Assembly: GCA_902779575.1 (NCBI GenBank)
Contig: CACZBW010000026.1
Coordinates: forward strand, 1-35,481
DNA length: 35,481 nt
From: an uncultured Lachnospiraceae bacterium
GTDB taxonomy: Bacteria > Bacillota > Clostridia > Lachnospirales > Lachnospiraceae
Direction of reading: 5' to 3'
Under the pieces are notes generated by a model. It did no database searches. It worked only from the letters and a program-made list of their open reading frames with translations, and was not told the origin of the DNA. The stretch's first letter is position 1; every line of letters begins with the position of its first letter. The translations under genes were made by a program, and so were the position numbers. Shown in pieces: positions 24,769 to 32,560 of this stretch.

Positions 24769-26658
24769 TTACCAGATTTTCCGTCCGTGCTCATCTTTTA
24801 CGCCGCTCAGCCTGCAGAAGAAGGTATTGACGACGTCGCACCATTCCCTGGCGTCGAGGCGCTGTTTCTCCATGCGCTCTTCGACTTCTTTCCGGTCTTC
24901 TTCAGGAAGGTTCAGGTTTTGCAGGGTCTTCTGCATTTCCAGCACTTCTTCGTATCCTTCAAAATGATCGTCATAGATGCGCTGAATCAGCGTCCGGCCG
25001 TCTTTCATGCGGAAGCTGTAGGGCAGCCTGTGGAAGAAGAGAAGCAGCCTGTCGGGGCAGCTTTCCCTGTCTTCATAGAGGCGGCAGAGCTCTTCCGGAT
25101 ACTGCCGTGTAAAGCCGGTGCCGTTTACTGTGCGGTCGATCCCGACACTCTCGCGGTCAGCCCGGTTATAGGTGCCCCAGACCGAGAATTCATATCCCCA
25201 GGGATCCACGCCGTAATGGGTGGAAGGAGCTACCATCCAGCACAGACCGAGAGGGGCAGTGTATTTTTCATAAACATCGCGGCTCTTTAAAAGCAGTTCT
25301 GTAAGCTGATCTTCCCCGGAAGGAGAAAGAGCGAAACTCAGACGGACCCATTCCCGGGTAAGCTTCTCCGGATCCGTCTCCGGATCCCACCCGAAGCGGC
25401 CGAAAGCATACAGGTTGAAAGCAGCGAAGGGATGTCCGGTCCAGCAGTCGTCGCGTCCAAGATTGCTCACCGCGGCGATCGCCTGTACGTTATTCTTTCC
25501 CATCTGACCGAAGATTTCACTCCACATCGGAGCCATGGCAAAGATATCGATCTGCTGCCCGGTGTATTCCTGAGCAAGCTGCAGCTCTATCGCTTTTGCA
25601 GTATCCGGCATGTCGAGCAGAAGCGGGGAGAGCGGCTCCCGGACCTGGAAGTCATATGGTCCGTATTTAATCTGCAGAATGACATTTTCATCAAAACTGC
25701 CGTTCATCGGATGGTAAAGATCATATGCCGCGCAGGGACGGTCTGTCGCCGTATCCCGCCAGTCCTGCATGCAGTTATAGACAAATGCGCGCCAGACCAG
25801 TTTTCCGCCGTGGGGCGCGATGGCGCGTGCAAGCATATTGGCTCCTTCCGCGTGCGAGCGTCCATATGTGGCCGGGCCGGGACGATGTTCACTGTCCGCC
25901 TTGACAAGGAAACCGGCAAAGTCAGGAATTGCGCTCCAGATCCGGTCCGCGCAGTTCTTCCACCATTCCTTTACATCTTTATCAAGAGGATCGGCGCTGG
26001 AAAGGCCGTCCCGAATGGGAGCGGAAAAATCGATGGAGACCATCAGGCGGACGCCGAAGGGACGGAGCAGATCCGCAAACGCGGCTGTCTCCGGCAGCAG
26101 GCTGCCGATCAGTTCCTGAGCGGGTTCAAATACGTTGACATTGTTGATGGTAAGGACATTGATGCCGGCACTGGCCAGCATCCTGCCCAGCTGGCGGATC
26201 CTTTCCGGGTCATAAGAGAAAGCATTGTTCTCAAACCAGATGGAGCGTCCGGCGTAACCGCGTTCGATATCTCCTGACATATTATCCCAGGCATTCAGCA
26301 TGCGGAGCGGGTAACAGGGGGAATAAACTTTTTCCGGTTCAAGATCCGCAGCGAAGGGAATACCTGCTGTTTCTTTTTCAGACGTTCCGGAAGCGGCAAG
26401 AGAGAGAAGCAGGGTATAAGTTCCATAGAGAATCCCTGTTTCTCCGCCTTTGATCCTAAAACCATCTTCTATTCGGCTGAAAGACCAGGCTTCCCCCATT
26501 ATCTTATCTGTTTCGAATGTAACGCGTGTTTTCTCACCGCGGGAGACAAAGAAATGATCCGCCTCGAAAACAGCAGTCTCAAGAGGTGTTTTCAAATCCT
26601 CAGGCAGCGGCGTCGACAGAGCTCTCAGCCAGGCGCGGCGATTTTTCCAGTTTCCCAT
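24769..26658 (-). CDS. GH67 alpha-glucuronidase
   Basis: This enzyme removes (4-O-methyl-)glucuronic acid from the non-reducing end of glucuronoxylan oligosaccharides. The GH67 signatures are unmistakable: LNAWDNMSGDIERGYAGRSI near 121-140, LVKADSEHRPGPATYGR, and IKYGPYDFQVREP. The catalytic acid Glu257 and the bases Asp336 and Glu364 are present with the same mutual spacing as E285, D364 and E392 of the Geobacillus enzyme. At 629 residues it is shorter than usual (about 680-700). There is no signal peptide, so it should act in the cytoplasm on imported oligosaccharides. It lies 140 bp downstream of the GH2 gene on the same strand, probably in one operon. Confidence 0.95.
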   Translation of the reverse strand: MGNWKNRRAWLRALSTPLPEDLKTPLETAVFEADHFFVSRGEKTRVTFETDKIMGEAWSFSRIEDGFRIKGGETGILYGTYTLLLSLAASGTSEKETAGIPFAADLEPEKVYSPCYPLRMLNAWDNMSGDIERGYAGRSIWFENNAFSYDPERIRQLGRMLASAGINVLTINNVNVFEPAQELIGSLLPETAAFADLLRPFGVRLMVSIDFSAPIRDGLSSADPLDKDVKEWWKNCADRIWSAIPDFAGFLVKADSEHRPGPATYGRSHAEGANMLARAIAPHGGKLVWRAFVYNCMQDWRDTATDRPCAAYDLYHPMNGSFDENVILQIKYGPYDFQVREPLSPLLLDMPDTAKAIELQLAQEYTGQQIDIFAMAPMWSEIFGQMGKNNVQAIAAVSNLGRDDCWTGHPFAAFNLYAFGRFGWDPETDPEKLTREWVRLSFALSPSGEDQLTELLLKSRDVYEKYTAPLGLCWMVAPSTHYGVDPWGYEFSVWGTYNRADRESVGIDRTVNGTGFTRQYPEELCRLYEDRESCPDRLLLFFHRLPYSFRMKDGRTLIQRIYDDHFEGYEEVLEMQKTLQNLNLPEEDRKEVEERMEKQRLDAREWCDVVNTFFCRLSGVKDEHGRKIW

Positions 26659-26798
26659 ATTTTTATACCCTTCTTTCTCAATAAAGGCCGAAACGACCTG
26701 TTTTTGTTTGCCTCTATAAAATCAATCATAGCAGTTCGTATTGAAAAATCATACATCATTCCTGCGCCATTCTTCCGAAAAAGAGCTTTTGAACATGC

Positions 26799-29700
26799 TC
26801 ATTCTCCTGAAATCATTTTATCCATGAGCTGGAATCCATGAAAATCAAAACAGCTTCCAGGCAGGAAAACAAAGGAGATGCTGCAGAGCCCCTCAGGGAC
26901 TGATAATGGAAATTCTTGGTTTTCCGGAGTTTGCTGGTTTTGGCTTTCACTGGTCTGCGGGAAATTGCACATGCTGACCATCTCCGTACCATCTTCGGAA
27001 TGTATGCGGACTGTAACAGCCTGCGTCTCGAGCGGCGTTGCCCCGTCGATTCTGATGAGCAGCTTTCCAGCTCTATCAAAACGGATTCCCTCAAAAATCA
27101 GTGTGACATTATTGCCGATTTCCAAAACGGACCTTCCTTCCTTTCGGAAACTGTCTCCGTAGATCCGGTCGGCGTCCGCTGCAAAATGATAGCGGAAAGC
27201 GGCTGACTGTTTTTCGAAGAGGAAGCCTTTCAGATGAATTTTCTTTTCCAGTGAAAACCAGAGATTATGAACTCCCCTGAGAGGGCGGGGAAGCGTCCAG
27301 CTCTCTTCCTGGTAACAGTTCCAGATCGATGGCTTATGATATGTCAGCTCTGCAATGAGTTCTCCTCCTTTATGCGGCGCATTCTCCCAGAGGCGGATCA
27401 GCGCGGGATCATTGTCAAGATTAAATACAGGCAGTGTCAGTTTATCGGATCCCTCCGGACCAAAGTCGATTCCCCTGAAGCCGATGGCGCTGAACCCATC
27501 TCTTGAAAAGGCTGCACCATGGTCATTGCCCGGTGTAATCTCTCCCTCTTCTTCGTCGTGGAGAGCAGCGGAGATAAAGTGATAGGGATCCAGCCTCGTC
27601 GGCGCAAAACCCTCTGCATAAAGCTCGATTGTGGACAGAATCACAGGATGGTCAGCCCCATTGGATACGGAGGCGCGCAGATAGACGCTGCCGTTCGCTG
27701 ATGCAGTGACGGTGATATTCTGAGCAGAATTTTTGTACACAGGACAATTCCGGAGGTCGGAGATGTTATTCGTAATAGCCTGCCTGCACTCTGTTTGCGG
27801 TTCCTGATATGGATCTCCTGAAGCGCAGATTTCAAATCCAGGCGCGTCCACGCCTTTGGCGTTCAGAACACGGAAGCTGATTTTCTGTTCCGGCGTATCC
27901 TCCGGCAGCAGTCTGACTGAGAAAGAAACAGAAGGATTCTCCGGTGTCAGATGCCTGGAAGAGAGCGCATGAAGGTCAATGCGGCGGACCTCCGGCTTAA
28001 TGGATGCAAAGTAAATATTTGCATACGCAGACTTAACTTCCTGTTTTGATGCGGCGATAATTTTGCCCGATTGTCCTGTCGCAGTTCTTATATCAGCTAC
28101 CTGTCCTGTCTCAAGTGTTATGTCATCTGCGTGTCCCGCTACAGGCCTTAAATCAGCTGTCTGTCCTGCCGCAAGCCTTATATCAACTGATTGCCTGGCT
28201 ACAGACTCTGCATCAACTGACTGCTCTGCGGCAGCCCTTTTATCGGTCTGTCCTTCTACAGGCGTTATATGAACTGCCGGTTGTACTGCCGGGGACATAT
28301 CGACAGCTTCCCGAACTTCAGAATCAATATCGACAAATCGATATTCGTCGGATTCTGAAGAATCGGAAGAAGTAAATATGTGCTGAGCCGGCTCTTCTTC
28401 ACATTCAAAACGATGAAACTTTTGTGTAAGGGGCGCTTGTTTTCCGGAGATTACAGGAAGATCCAAACTGGCTTTTTCCAGATACGGGCTGCTAACTTCC
28501 ACGTGGATGAGTCCTTCCTGTTCTCCGGCTTCGATGATGAGAAGCAGTTTTCCGGAAAAGAGCTTACGACTGCTGCAATGAAATACTTTGCCTTCGATTT
28601 CTTCAATACAGAAATCTTGATAACTGTCCGCCTCGGTGCTGTCGCCATTGTCGGTTCCTGCCAGCCTGCCGGAGCCTGATACAAGGATTTGGACACGGTC
28701 GATGGCATTTTCTACAAGATTTTCATCTTCGTCCAGAACCTGTACCATGAGGAAAGCCAGATCATTCCTGCCTGCGATTAACGCTGGGACTGGTGCAGTA
28801 TTCTTCACAGGATCATCGCGGCTTGCGATCAAATCAGGAATCGTGAGCAGCAGCTTCCGGGGATCTTTGAAGGAAGATCTGCGGTCTGAACATATAACAT
28901 TTCCCTTCTCATCATAAGCCATCGCCTCGAGGATGCCAGGCTCATAAGGGACAGACCAGATATTCAAAAAACGGCCGGGATCCGTCCGGTCAACCGGCTT
29001 TTTTCCGAGAGACCGGCCATTCAGTAACAGCTCGGCGGAGGCCCCGTTGGTCATAACCGGAATATCGATAAGCTGACCTTCATTCCAGTCCCAGATGACT
29101 CCAATGTGGATCATGGGTTTTTCTGTCCACATGGCCTGATAGAGATAGTAGGAATCCTTCGGGAAGCAAGCGGTATCTGCCTGACCGAAATAGCTGTTTT
29201 TCGTGTGATAGGGAGTAGGTTCCCCGATATAGTCGATCCCTGACCAGATGAACTGTCCAAGCGTAAATGGACTGTTCTGGTCATCGCAGAGCATTTTAAC
29301 AGGATCCTGTGTGCCCCAGCTTGTTTTGCTGTTGAGAAGAGCAGAGCATTGAAGATCCTCATCGGAGAGGATATTTTCCTGCATTGGAAAATGATAGATT
29401 CCGCGGCTCTGCACCATGGATCCGGTTTCACTGCCATAAATGATCCAGTCCGGATGCAGGGTATGATGCTCCTCATAATATTTTTCCGCGTAATTGTAGC
29501 CGGGGATCTTAACGACATCCGCACAGCTCTGCCCACCTGCCCAGGGCATATAATTGCTGCCGAAGGTGACCGGCGCCTGCCAGCTGTCGTGTCTGCGGAC
29601 TTCTTCCATGAGCTTTTTCGTCCAGAACAGACCGCGCTCCGAAACATGCATATCCGGGATTTCATTTCCAATTGACCATAGAATCACGCAGGGATGGCAG

Positions 29701-31031
29701 CGGTCACGGCGAATCCAGGATGCCACGTCTTCCTGCCAGGTCATGGAGAAGAAACGTGCGTTGTCATACTCTGTCTTGGGAAGCTCCCACATGTCATACA
29801 GCTCATCGATCACGAGAAGGCCGAGCCTGTCGCACAGATCCAGAAAACGGGACGCAGGAGGATTATGTGAAGTGCGGATGGCATTTGCACCCATTGTTTT
29901 CATCAGGCGAAGCTGCCGCTCCGCCGCTTTTTCATGAAAGGCGGAACCGAGCGCACCGAGGTCGTGATGGAGGCAGACGCCTCGAAGTTTCAGATGTTTC
30001 CCATTCAGGAAGAAACCCTGGTCCGGAGTAAATTCGGTCTCACGTAATCCCACTTTGAGGGAAAGCATCTGAACAGGCGTCTTTTCAGCTTCACCTTCTT
30101 CATTGGGATATTCTGCAGTATCCGGATTTATTATCGGATCTCCGAGAAGTTCAATCCGCAGGGTATAGAGAACGGGATCCTCTATTGACCAGGGGTGGAT
30201 GCCAGGCGCGGATAGAGAACAGCAAAAATGACCGGATAAGTTATCGCTGCCGGAAATTTTTTTCCCAGGAACAAATGTCATGGGCAGTCTGGCCAGGCAT
30301 TCGCCGTCTGTCCCTATAAGACACGCCTGGGCTGCGGGAATTGATTCCTTCTCCTTGTGACCCTCTGCCTGCTCAGTAAAGACATGCCAGTCATTGTCAG
30401 ACTCTAGCTGTTTAGGAAAAGCATGGCAGTCTGTGCAAGACTCTTTCTGTTCAAGGAAGATCTGGAGTTCCGCTGCTGATTCCGCATGCTCACTGAGGGT
30501 CTGGAATTCCATGGATGATTCTGCCTCAGCTTCCACATCCAGGCTCCATTGACCTTCCTTTTCGGCAGTTCGAATCCGGATCCCGTCGGGAATCAGATGG
30601 AAAGGCGGAAGAATCATAAGTTTTACATCCCGATAGATACCGGCACCTGAATACCAGCGGGAATTCGGACTTTTATGACGGACATGTACGGCGATTTGAT
30701 GGAGAGAAGAGGAGAGATAACCTGTCAGGTCCACTGAAAATGATGTATATCCATTTCTGTGAACAGATATTACTCGTCCGTCCAGCAGGATTTCTGCATC
30801 CATATATACTCCATCAAAACAAAGTAGCACTGTATTTCCCTGCATCTCAGGCTTGACCGGAAAAGTATGGAAATACCAGCCATCTACTGAATCATAAAGA
30901 TGGTCAGGACTTCCGATCAGCATATCGTGGGGCAGATGTACAGGACGGGCGTCCTCAGGTTTTATCTGATCATAACTGCTGTCATACTGGGCCTTAAGGA
31001 AGCTCCATCCATCATTGAGTTGATAAGTCAT
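26799..31031 (-). CDS. Large multidomain GH2 glycosidase with CBM6-like C-terminus and two repeat inserts
   Basis: This is a 1410-residue GH2 enzyme of the beta-galactosidase/beta-glucuronidase clan. Order: an N-terminal jelly-roll (about 1-170, with SRWYSGAGIYRDV); a repeat insert (about 173-224); an Ig-like domain; a TIM barrel with acid/base Glu457 in ILWSIGNE and nucleophile Glu535 in IYGSETGSM; a DUF4982-like domain; an Ig-like domain; a second repeat linker (about 909-997); and two CBM6-like modules near the C-terminus (RGVHNLWFSLEK). The start is the ATG at 31031 with AGGAG. An earlier in-frame ATG lies in the promoter. There is no signal peptide, which is odd for an enzyme with carbohydrate-binding modules. 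Its substrate is unknown; linkage to GH67 suggests glucuronoxylan-type oligosaccharides. A weak GAGC/GCTC hairpin with T5 overlaps the stop. Confidence 0.9.
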   Translation of the reverse strand: MTYQLNDGWSFLKAQYDSSYDQIKPEDARPVHLPHDMLIGSPDHLYDSVDGWYFHTFPVKPEMQGNTVLLCFDGVYMDAEILLDGRVISVHRNGYTSFSVDLTGYLSSSLHQIAVHVRHKSPNSRWYSGAGIYRDVKLMILPPFHLIPDGIRIRTAEKEGQWSLDVEAEAESSMEFQTLSEHAESAAELQIFLEQKESCTDCHAFPKQLESDNDWHVFTEQAEGHKEKESIPAAQACLIGTDGECLARLPMTFVPGKKISGSDNLSGHFCCSLSAPGIHPWSIEDPVLYTLRIELLGDPIINPDTAEYPNEEGEAEKTPVQMLSLKVGLRETEFTPDQGFFLNGKHLKLRGVCLHHDLGALGSAFHEKAAERQLRLMKTMGANAIRTSHNPPASRFLDLCDRLGLLVIDELYDMWELPKTEYDNARFFSMTWQEDVASWIRRDRCHPCVILWSIGNEIPDMHVSERGLFWTKKLMEEVRRHDSWQAPVTFGSNYMPWAGGQSCADVVKIPGYNYAEKYYEEHHTLHPDWIIYGSETGSMVQSRGIYHFPMQENILSDEDLQCSALLNSKTSWGTQDPVKMLCDDQNSPFTLGQFIWSGIDYIGEPTPYHTKNSYFGQADTACFPKDSYYLYQAMWTEKPMIHIGVIWDWNEGQLIDIPVMTNGASAELLLNGRSLGKKPVDRTDPGRFLNIWSVPYEPGILEAMAYDEKGNVICSDRRSSFKDPRKLLLTIPDLIASRDDPVKNTAPVPALIAGRNDLAFLMVQVLDEDENLVENAIDRVQILVSGSGRLAGTDNGDSTEADSYQDFCIEEIEGKVFHCSSRKLFSGKLLLIIEAGEQEGLIHVEVSSPYLEKASLDLPVISGKQAPLTQKFHRFECEEEPAQHIFTSSDSSESDEYRFVDIDSEVREAVDMSPAVQPAVHITPVEGQTDKRAAAEQSVDAESVARQSVDIRLAAGQTADLRPVAGHADDITLETGQVADIRTATGQSGKIIAASKQEVKSAYANIYFASIKPEVRRIDLHALSSRHLTPENPSVSFSVRLLPEDTPEQKISFRVLNAKGVDAPGFEICASGDPYQEPQTECRQAITNNISDLRNCPVYKNSAQNITVTASANGSVYLRASVSNGADHPVILSTIELYAEGFAPTRLDPYHFISAALHDEEEGEITPGNDHGAAFSRDGFSAIGFRGIDFGPEGSDKLTLPVFNLDNDPALIRLWENAPHKGGELIAELTYHKPSIWNCYQEESWTLPRPLRGVHNLWFSLEKKIHLKGFLFEKQSAAFRYHFAADADRIYGDSFRKEGRSVLEIGNNVTLIFEGIRFDRAGKLLIRIDGATPLETQAVTVRIHSEDGTEMVSMCNFPQTSESQNQQTPENQEFPLSVPEGLCSISFVFLPGSCFDFHGFQLMDKMISGE
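28041..28307 (-). repeat. In-frame 30-bp minisatellite within the GH2 gene
   Basis: Eight or nine diverged 30-bp units run in tandem, for example 28071-28100, 28101-28130, 28131-28160 and 28161-28190. One unit (28221-28247) is 27 bp. Each encodes ten residues of the pattern xDIRxxxGQx (VDIRLAAGQT, ADLRPVAGHA, DDITLETGQV, ADIRTATGQS). All length changes keep the reading frame. Confidence 0.9.
30361..30516 (-). repeat. In-frame 39-bp repeat within the GH2 gene
   Basis: Four 39-bp units (30361-30399, 30400-30438, 30439-30477 and 30478-30516) encode 13-residue repeats rich in Glu, Gln and aromatic residues: AAELQIFLEQKES, CTDCHAFPKQLES, DNDWHVFTEQAEG and a diverged fourth. The segment lies between the sugar-binding and Ig-like domains, where GH2 enzymes normally have only a short loop. 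Confidence 0.85.
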
Positions 31032-31068
31032 GGCATTTCTCCTGTCTGGATAATTCTCTGTCTGTTTG

Positions 31069-31097
31069 ATTATACAGCGGTAAAAAAAGATGATCAA
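31069..31097 (-). promoter_or_regulatory. Predicted promoter of the GH2-GH67 operon
   Basis: On the minus strand TTGATC (31092-31097) and a perfect TATAAT (31069-31074) are 17 bp apart. An inverted repeat ATATTGC/GCAATAT (31117-31123 with 31132-31138) lies just upstream of the -35 and could bind a regulator. Confidence 0.7.
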
Positions 31098-31163
31098 TTT
31101 TCTGGAGCATTTTTCAATATTGCTATCTATTGCAATATGTGGCAGTATGTATGCAAATAATAG

Positions 31164-31460
31164 TCTGCGGAATTCCTGAATGCTGTGGCAGATCTAAAGC
31201 TGGAGTATACAGAGGCTGAGACAACGGAGGAAATTGATATGTGTAAGGGGATGGAAAAATATACTTTGAGAATAAGAGCAGAGGGAAAAGCAGAAGGAAG
31301 GGCAGAAGGAAAAGCAGAGGGGAAGAAAGAAGGTATCGATAAAGCCTGCTTAGAAAACATCAGGACAGTAATGAGGAAAGCAAACTATACTGTTGCACAG
31401 GCAATGGAGTTTCTGGATATTCCTGCAGATGACCGCCAAAGATATATGTCTATGATATAA
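31164..31460 (+). pseudogene. C-terminal remnant of an Rpn/PD-(D/E)XK transposase-like nuclease
   Basis: The open frame follows a TAG at 31161 and has no proper ribosome binding site; a GTG at 31185 would give 91 residues. It contains a run of EGKAEGRAEGKAEGKKEG and then a helical end (NYTVAQAMEFLDIPADDRQRY). This is the standard tail of Rpn-family recombination-promoting nucleases of Clostridia. The nuclease domain, which should hold the PD-(D/E)XK motif, is missing, so this is a decayed fragment. It marks the start of the accessory region. Confidence 0.75.
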
Positions 31461-31473
31461 CGTGCAGGGTATG

Positions 31474-31499
31474 AAAAGGCGGCCGAAATTCCGGCCGCC
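31474..31499 (-). terminator. Terminator of the SH3 peptide gene
   Basis: GGCGGCCG (31478-31485) pairs with CGGCCGCC (31492-31499) over a six-base loop. On the minus strand TTTT follows the stem. The sequence could also end the remnant transcript on the other strand, though without a T-run there. Confidence 0.75.
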
Positions 31500-31506
31500 G
31501 GTAGAA

Positions 31507-31524
31507 AGCCTGTCGGAACAGGCT
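31507..31524 (-). terminator. Second hairpin downstream of the SH3 peptide gene
   Basis: AGCCTGT (31507-31513) pairs with ACAGGCT (31518-31524) over a four-base loop, followed on the minus strand by TTTC. It stands between the stop codon and the main terminator and may be an auxiliary terminator or a stabiliser. Confidence 0.45.
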
Positions 31525-31559
31525 CTGCAATATCTGTCTAAAACAATCAGACGCTCTTA

Positions 31560-31871
31560 TTATCTCAGGAAAGAAGCATTCGCATATCCCCAGATTCCGT
31601 TGAAGCATACATATCTGTAATAGCATGCAACTCCGTTGATTCCGGTTCCCTGTACGATCGTGCCATTGGTAAAAACACTGTAGCCGGGATAAAGCTGTGC
31701 GATCTCGTTATACGGGCTGTAGCTTGTTCCGGATCTGAGTGCGAGGTATGTGCCGTTGCAGTCGCCAACCGTCATGTAGAAACCATTCTGGTAGCCATAT
31801 CCGCCGGCTGCATTCTCAAGTTCCTGTGCGTCAATGCTCTGCTTTTCGATGTTCTTGTTCTCTTCTGCCAT
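31560..31871 (-). CDS. Small SH3-type peptide with double-glycine leader (bacteriocin-like precursor)
   Basis: This 103-residue protein has two parts. Residues 1-24 match the double-glycine leader used by peptidase-containing ABC exporters: Ile at -12, Glu at -8, Leu at -7, Ala at -4, Gly-Gly at -2/-1 (QELENAAGG). The predicted mature 79 residues resemble a bacterial SH3 domain (YLALRSGTSYSPYNEIAQLYPGY near the middle, then a GIWGYANASFL end), rich in Gly, Tyr and Asn with three Cys. It has a good GGGAGA ribosome site, its own promoter and terminator. No exporter, immunity gene or modification enzyme is in view. Function is unknown: a secreted cell-wall-targeting peptide, signal or toxin are all possible. 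I do not recognise a named family. Confidence 0.8.
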   Translation of the reverse strand: MAEENKNIEKQSIDAQELENAAGGYGYQNGFYMTVGDCNGTYLALRSGTSYSPYNEIAQLYPGYSVFTNGTIVQGTGINGVACYYRYVCFNGIWGYANASFLR

Positions 31872-31983
31872 GATCTTTTCTCCCTTGTTAATTATTTCAT
31901 ACTAAATGCTTCTGAAATCTGGGTGGTTGCCAACTACTGATATTAACACCCCGGAGAACTGATTTTTTTCTCCGTTCTGGTTT

Positions 31984-32013
31984 ATTATACGATATATTCC
32001 GTGGGAGAGCCAA
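31984..32013 (-). promoter_or_regulatory. Predicted promoter and structured leader of the SH3 peptide gene
   Basis: On the minus strand TTGGCT (32008-32013) and a perfect TATAAT (31984-31989) are 18 bp apart. The leader of about 105 bases contains a CGGAGAA/TTCTCCG hairpin (31952-31974) near the start of the RNA. Confidence 0.65.
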
Positions 32014-32094
32014 TCTTTTTTTGATAATTTAGAACCTGTTTTCATACGGTATTGCCTGAGATAATTATGGTAGAATTGATGCAGAGAGTAAAAT

Positions 32095-32191
32095 TGTTAG
32101 GGTCGGGTGAAATCAGCCACCCACAGTCGCTTTGATTTAGCCATTTCGGGTCGGAAAGAAATAGCCAAAATGAGTCAGTTAAAAATCGCCA
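32095..32191 (+). repeat. Left end of IS21 element: four 20-bp repeats at 24-bp period
   Basis: Units lie at 32100-32119, 32124-32143, 32148-32167 and 32172-32191. They share the pattern GGGTCGGnnAGAAATAGCCA, for example GGGTCGGAAAGAAATAGCCA. The exact 24-bp period suggests a row of IstA binding sites. Confidence 0.85.
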
Positions 32192-32232
32192 ACTGCATCC
32201 TGTCTGGCGGATGACATAGGAGCGGGAGCAGA

Positions 32233-32455
32233 GTCAAGGGTTTGCCCGCGGAGCGGGATGCGGTTTATGTTCACGCCGAAGGCGGGAAGGATAAATAGCA
32301 CCCTTGACGCAGCGACACGGAATACCCTCTTGTAAAGGAAAGGAATACCTTCCTTTCCTGCCACCCGGCGAGGGCGGGTTCGGGCAGAGCCCGAAATTAA
32401 GTTTAGGCCAGGGGATGCCTCAGCGGCGGGGATGCCCTTTTCAAAGGGCGTCCCC
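32233..32455. other. Multi-hairpin noncoding block inside the IS21 element
   Basis: An outer 8-bp pairing (GTCAAGGG at 32233-32240 with CCCTTGAC at 32301-32308) encloses two hairpins (CCCGC...GCGGG at 32245-32257 and CGCC...GGCG at 32274-32284). Three more hairpins follow: 32336-32345 with 32350-32359, 32379-32385 with 32389-32395, and 32428-32440 with 32443-32455 (13 bp with one G-U). The direct repeat GGGGATGCC occurs twice. A minus-strand open frame (32179-32475) covers it but has no recognisable domain or ribosome site. It may be a structured RNA, leader or attenuator; orientation is not known. Confidence 0.5.
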
Positions 32456-32560
32456 AAGAGCGTTATCGCCATCAATACGTACCAGGCTTATCAAAAAAGT
32501 CATTGCATCTTCCAACAAGCTGTTTAAACTGATGTTTGCCAATGCATCAGCTAAACCATC

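Noticed and set aside
28041-28307. 30-bp-period repeats considered as a CRISPR array
   Set aside because: The units are contiguous with no unique spacers, vary in sequence throughout, and form part of an open coding frame.
28063-28375. Plus-strand Cys/Ser/Ala-rich repeat frames over the GH2 gene
   Set aside because: The periodic peptide is only the antisense reading of the 30-bp minisatellite, whose sense strand lies in an intact GH2 frame.
32179-32475. Minus-strand frame of 98 codons inside the IS21 element
   Set aside because: It coincides with the hairpin-rich block, crosses the IS left-end repeats and has no recognisable domain. It is probably a by-product of structured, GC-rich DNA, although a conservation test would settle it.
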